Assembly: GCF_001279525.1 (NCBI RefSeq)
Contig: NZ_LGDY01000118.1
Location: 1-64,000, forward strand
Direction: 5' to 3'
DNA from: Nocardia sp. NRRL S-836
GTDB lineage: Bacteria; Actinomycetota; Actinomycetes; Mycobacteriales; Pseudonocardiaceae
Length of the DNA: 64,000 bases
The position numbers and the translations under genes were made by a program. Below, one piece after another: positions 62,311-64,000 of this stretch. Under the pieces are notes generated by a model that saw only the letters and a list, made by a program, of their open reading frames with translations, was not told the DNA's origin and ran no database searches. Positions within the stretch are counted from its first letter, which is position 1; each line of letters begins with the position of its first letter.

Positions 62311-64000
62311 ATGTCCAGAATCCGCCAGCAGGCGCTGCTGGCCGGCTGCGTGCTGACCGCACTGCTCACCGCTGCCGGTCTGTTCGTCACGGACCACGGC
62401 ATCAACCCGCACGTGTGGCTGATCGCGCTCGCCGTGGTGTTCCTCGGTTTCCTCGCGCTGCTCGACCCGTGGCTGCGGCGCAGGCACAACGCCGAGCTGA
62501 GCACCGACGAGCACCTGGACGCGGCCTGCCGCGCGCTCGCCGCCGGCCTGCAGGTGCAGTGGAACGAGGAGGTGCGCTCGCGCGGCCTCACCGACCCGGA
62601 CGTGCTCGACCTGCACTGGACCGCGCCGGAGCTGGACCTGAGCGACGAGCCGGACGCGCCGCCGGGACGCAGTGGCGCGGTGGTCGGCGCGTTCCACCGG
62701 CAGGTGCACCGCAGGATGGTGGTCCTCGGCGAGGCGGGCACCGGCAAGACGACGGTCGCGATGCTGCTGACGTGCGGCCTGCTGGACCGCTACGACGGCG
62801 GCATGGTCCCGGTGCTGCTGCCGCTGTCGACGTGGGACCCGGCGGCCGAGGACATCCGCACGTGGTTCACCCGCCGGCTCTACGAGGACCACCCGGCGCT
62901 GAGCAACACCGAGCTGTACGGCAGCTACGCCGGTGACCTGCTGGTCGAGCAGCACCGGGTGCTGCCGGTGCTGGACGGTCTCGACGACGTCCCGGCCCAC
63001 CAGCGCGCGGACGCGCTGGCCAGGATCGCGAAGGCGTTCCCGGCCGGCCGCCCGCTCGTGCTGACCTGCCGGACCGGCGAGTACGCCCAGGCCGTGCACC
63101 TCGCGGGCCCGCTGCCCGGCGCCGACGTGGTCGAGCTGGCACCGCTCGACCTGGACGAGGTGGCCTCCTACCTGCGGGCGAGCGCGGACACCGTGGGCGC
63201 GGCGCGGTGGGAGCCGGTGTTCATCCACCTGCGCGAGGAACCCGACGGCCGGCTAGCGGACGCGTTGTCGACGCCGCTCACGATGTGGCTGGCCAGCATG
63301 GTCTACGCCGACGCCGAGGCGGAGCCCACCGAGCTGCTCGACCGCGGCCGCTTCCCGGACGCCCGCGCGGTCTCCGACCACCTGTGCGACGAGCTGGTGT
63401 CCCGCGCGTTCGGCAACCGGGCCTTCGCCCACCACGCCGGGGCCTCGCAGGTCTGGCCCCGTGAGAAGGCCCGTCGGTGGCTTGAGTTCCTCGCCCACGA
63501 GATGCGCGACCGCGGCATCCGCGAGCTGGCCTGGTGGGAGCTGCGCCGGTCGGTCGGCCGCACTTGGCTCGCCCTGCTGGGAGCGCTGGTGCTGGGCGCG
63601 ATCGGCGGGTTCGGCGTCGGGTGGCTGATGGCGTACTCGATCACGCCGAAGCTCGCGCCGATCACCGGCCTGGTCGCCGGTGTCGTGGTCGGCGGGGCCG
63701 CGTTGTCCGCCTCGAAGGAACGGCAACCCAAGCCACGCCTGGGCGTCTGGCGGTCACTGCTGCTCGTGCCCGGTGTGCTCGGACTCGCCGCCGGGCTCGT
63801 CTTCGGTGCCCTGTACGGGCTTTCGGCCGGTCTGGTGGTCGGCCTGGGCCTGGCGGTGGCCGTCGCGCTGCGGTTCGCGCTGTCGAGCGCGGCCGAGCTC
63901 TCCCAGGCTTCCAGTCCACAGTGGACCATGGCGCGCGACCGGATCGCGGTGTGGACCGGCTCGCTGGTGCTGGCCGTGGTGTTCGGCTCGGCGGCGGCGC
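62311..64000 (+). CDS. Membrane NACHT/STAND NTPase (3' end outside window)
   Basis: At least 563 residues are encoded, with no stop before the edge. Two N-terminal transmembrane helices (about residues 8-27 and 34-52) precede a NACHT-type NTPase: Walker A GEAGTGKTT (140-148) and Walker B VLPVLDGLDD (217-226). VLTCRTGEY acts as sensor, and a winged-helix-like part follows. From about residue 415 there are at least five further transmembrane helices. Related actinobacterial NACHT proteins sense invaders or stress; a membrane-acting role is inference. Confidence 0.85.
   Translation, partial: MSRIRQQALLAGCVLTALLTAAGLFVTDHGINPHVWLIALAVVFLGFLALLDPWLRRRHNAELSTDEHLDAACRALAAGLQVQWNEEVRSRGLTDPDVLDLHWTAPELDLSDEPDAPPGRSGAVVGAFHRQVHRRMVVLGEAGTGKTTVAMLLTCGLLDRYDGGMVPVLLPLSTWDPAAEDIRTWFTRRLYEDHPALSNTELYGSYAGDLLVEQHRVLPVLDGLDDVPAHQRADALARIAKAFPAGRPLVLTCRTGEYAQAVHLAGPLPGADVVELAPLDLDEVASYLRASADTVGAARWEPVFIHLREEPDGRLADALSTPLTMWLASMVYADAEAEPTELLDRGRFPDARAVSDHLCDELVSRAFGNRAFAHHAGASQVWPREKARRWLEFLAHEMRDRGIRELAWWELRRSVGRTWLALLGALVLGAIGGFGVGWLMAYSITPKLAPITGLVAGVVVGGAALSASKERQPKPRLGVWRSLLLVPGVLGLAAGLVFGALYGLSAGLVVGLGLAVAVALRFALSSAAELSQASSPQWTMARDRIAVWTGSLVLAVVFGSAAA

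Overview
This window comes from a high-GC actinomycete chromosome, most likely a member of the Pseudonocardiales (Saccharothrix/Lentzea/Actinosynnema-like). The evidence is the extreme third-position GC, frequent GTG/TTG starts, many 1-4 bp stop/start overlaps, the Streptomyces-type developmental regulators BldC and BldN, mycothiol genes (mshA and a mycothiol-dependent isomerase family protein), and gene order close to the mycobacterial block from hbhA and murB through senX3-regX3, proC and hemACDB to the cytochrome c maturation genes. Species assignment is inference.

Layout. 1-6.7 kb: a type VII secretion (ESX) substrate-like pair, whose large member runs off the left edge with long PAGH/PHD repeats; a PLP enzyme; an Lrp regulator; bldC; and an EspI-like ParA ATPase with its own decapeptide repeats. 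6.8-22.6 kb: cytochrome c maturation (ccdA-resB-ccsB) and a long minus-strand haem operon rex-hemA-hemC-cobA/hemD-hemB, four related small membrane proteins, two further membrane proteins, hemL, a phosphatase and a ResA-like thioredoxin. A near-consensus Rex operator lies in front of rex. An M64 peptidase and a block of GAA-loop hairpins separate resA from ccdA. 22.7-31 kb: a membrane-anchored molybdopterin oxidoreductase, a SerB-like HAD enzyme, a BldN-type sigma factor with a DUF5667 partner, an acyl-CoA ligase plus glutaredoxin, and a divergent regulator/enzyme pair. In that pair a cytochrome P450-like domain is fused to a PEP-mutase/isocitrate-lyase domain, behind a perfect 34-bp palindrome. 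31-42.5 kb: acyltransferase, epimerase, ribosomal protein bS22, a BldC-like HTH protein, a proline dehydrogenase/thioesterase/P5C reductase operon, sugar isomerase, repeat-rich membrane protein, Ppx/GppA, regX3, senX3 and gpmA. 42.6-55 kb: mixed metabolism and envelope genes (acyl-CoA synthetase, DUF4349 lipoprotein, ybjN, mshA, L,D-transpeptidase, murB, purU), plus a small secreted peptide next to a trypsin-fold protease. 55-64 kb: LOG family protein, YbaK-like deacylase, TipA-like MerR regulator, DJ-1/PfpI protein, hbhA with its XRE regulator, an isoaspartyl-methyltransferase-like enzyme and a membrane-embedded NACHT/STAND NTPase truncated by the right edge.

The genes work together in three clear modules: tetrapyrrole synthesis under redox (Rex) control with haem delivery to cytochrome c, phosphate and cell-wall homeostasis (SenX3-RegX3, Ppx, MurB, Ldt, MshA), and developmental control (BldC, BldN). 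I saw no tRNA, rRNA, CRISPR array, insertion sequence or replication origin. The most unusual items are the P450/PEP-mutase fusion, the four-member membrane protein family inside the haem operon, the membrane NACHT protein, dispersed identical terminator palindromes, and several gene remnants.
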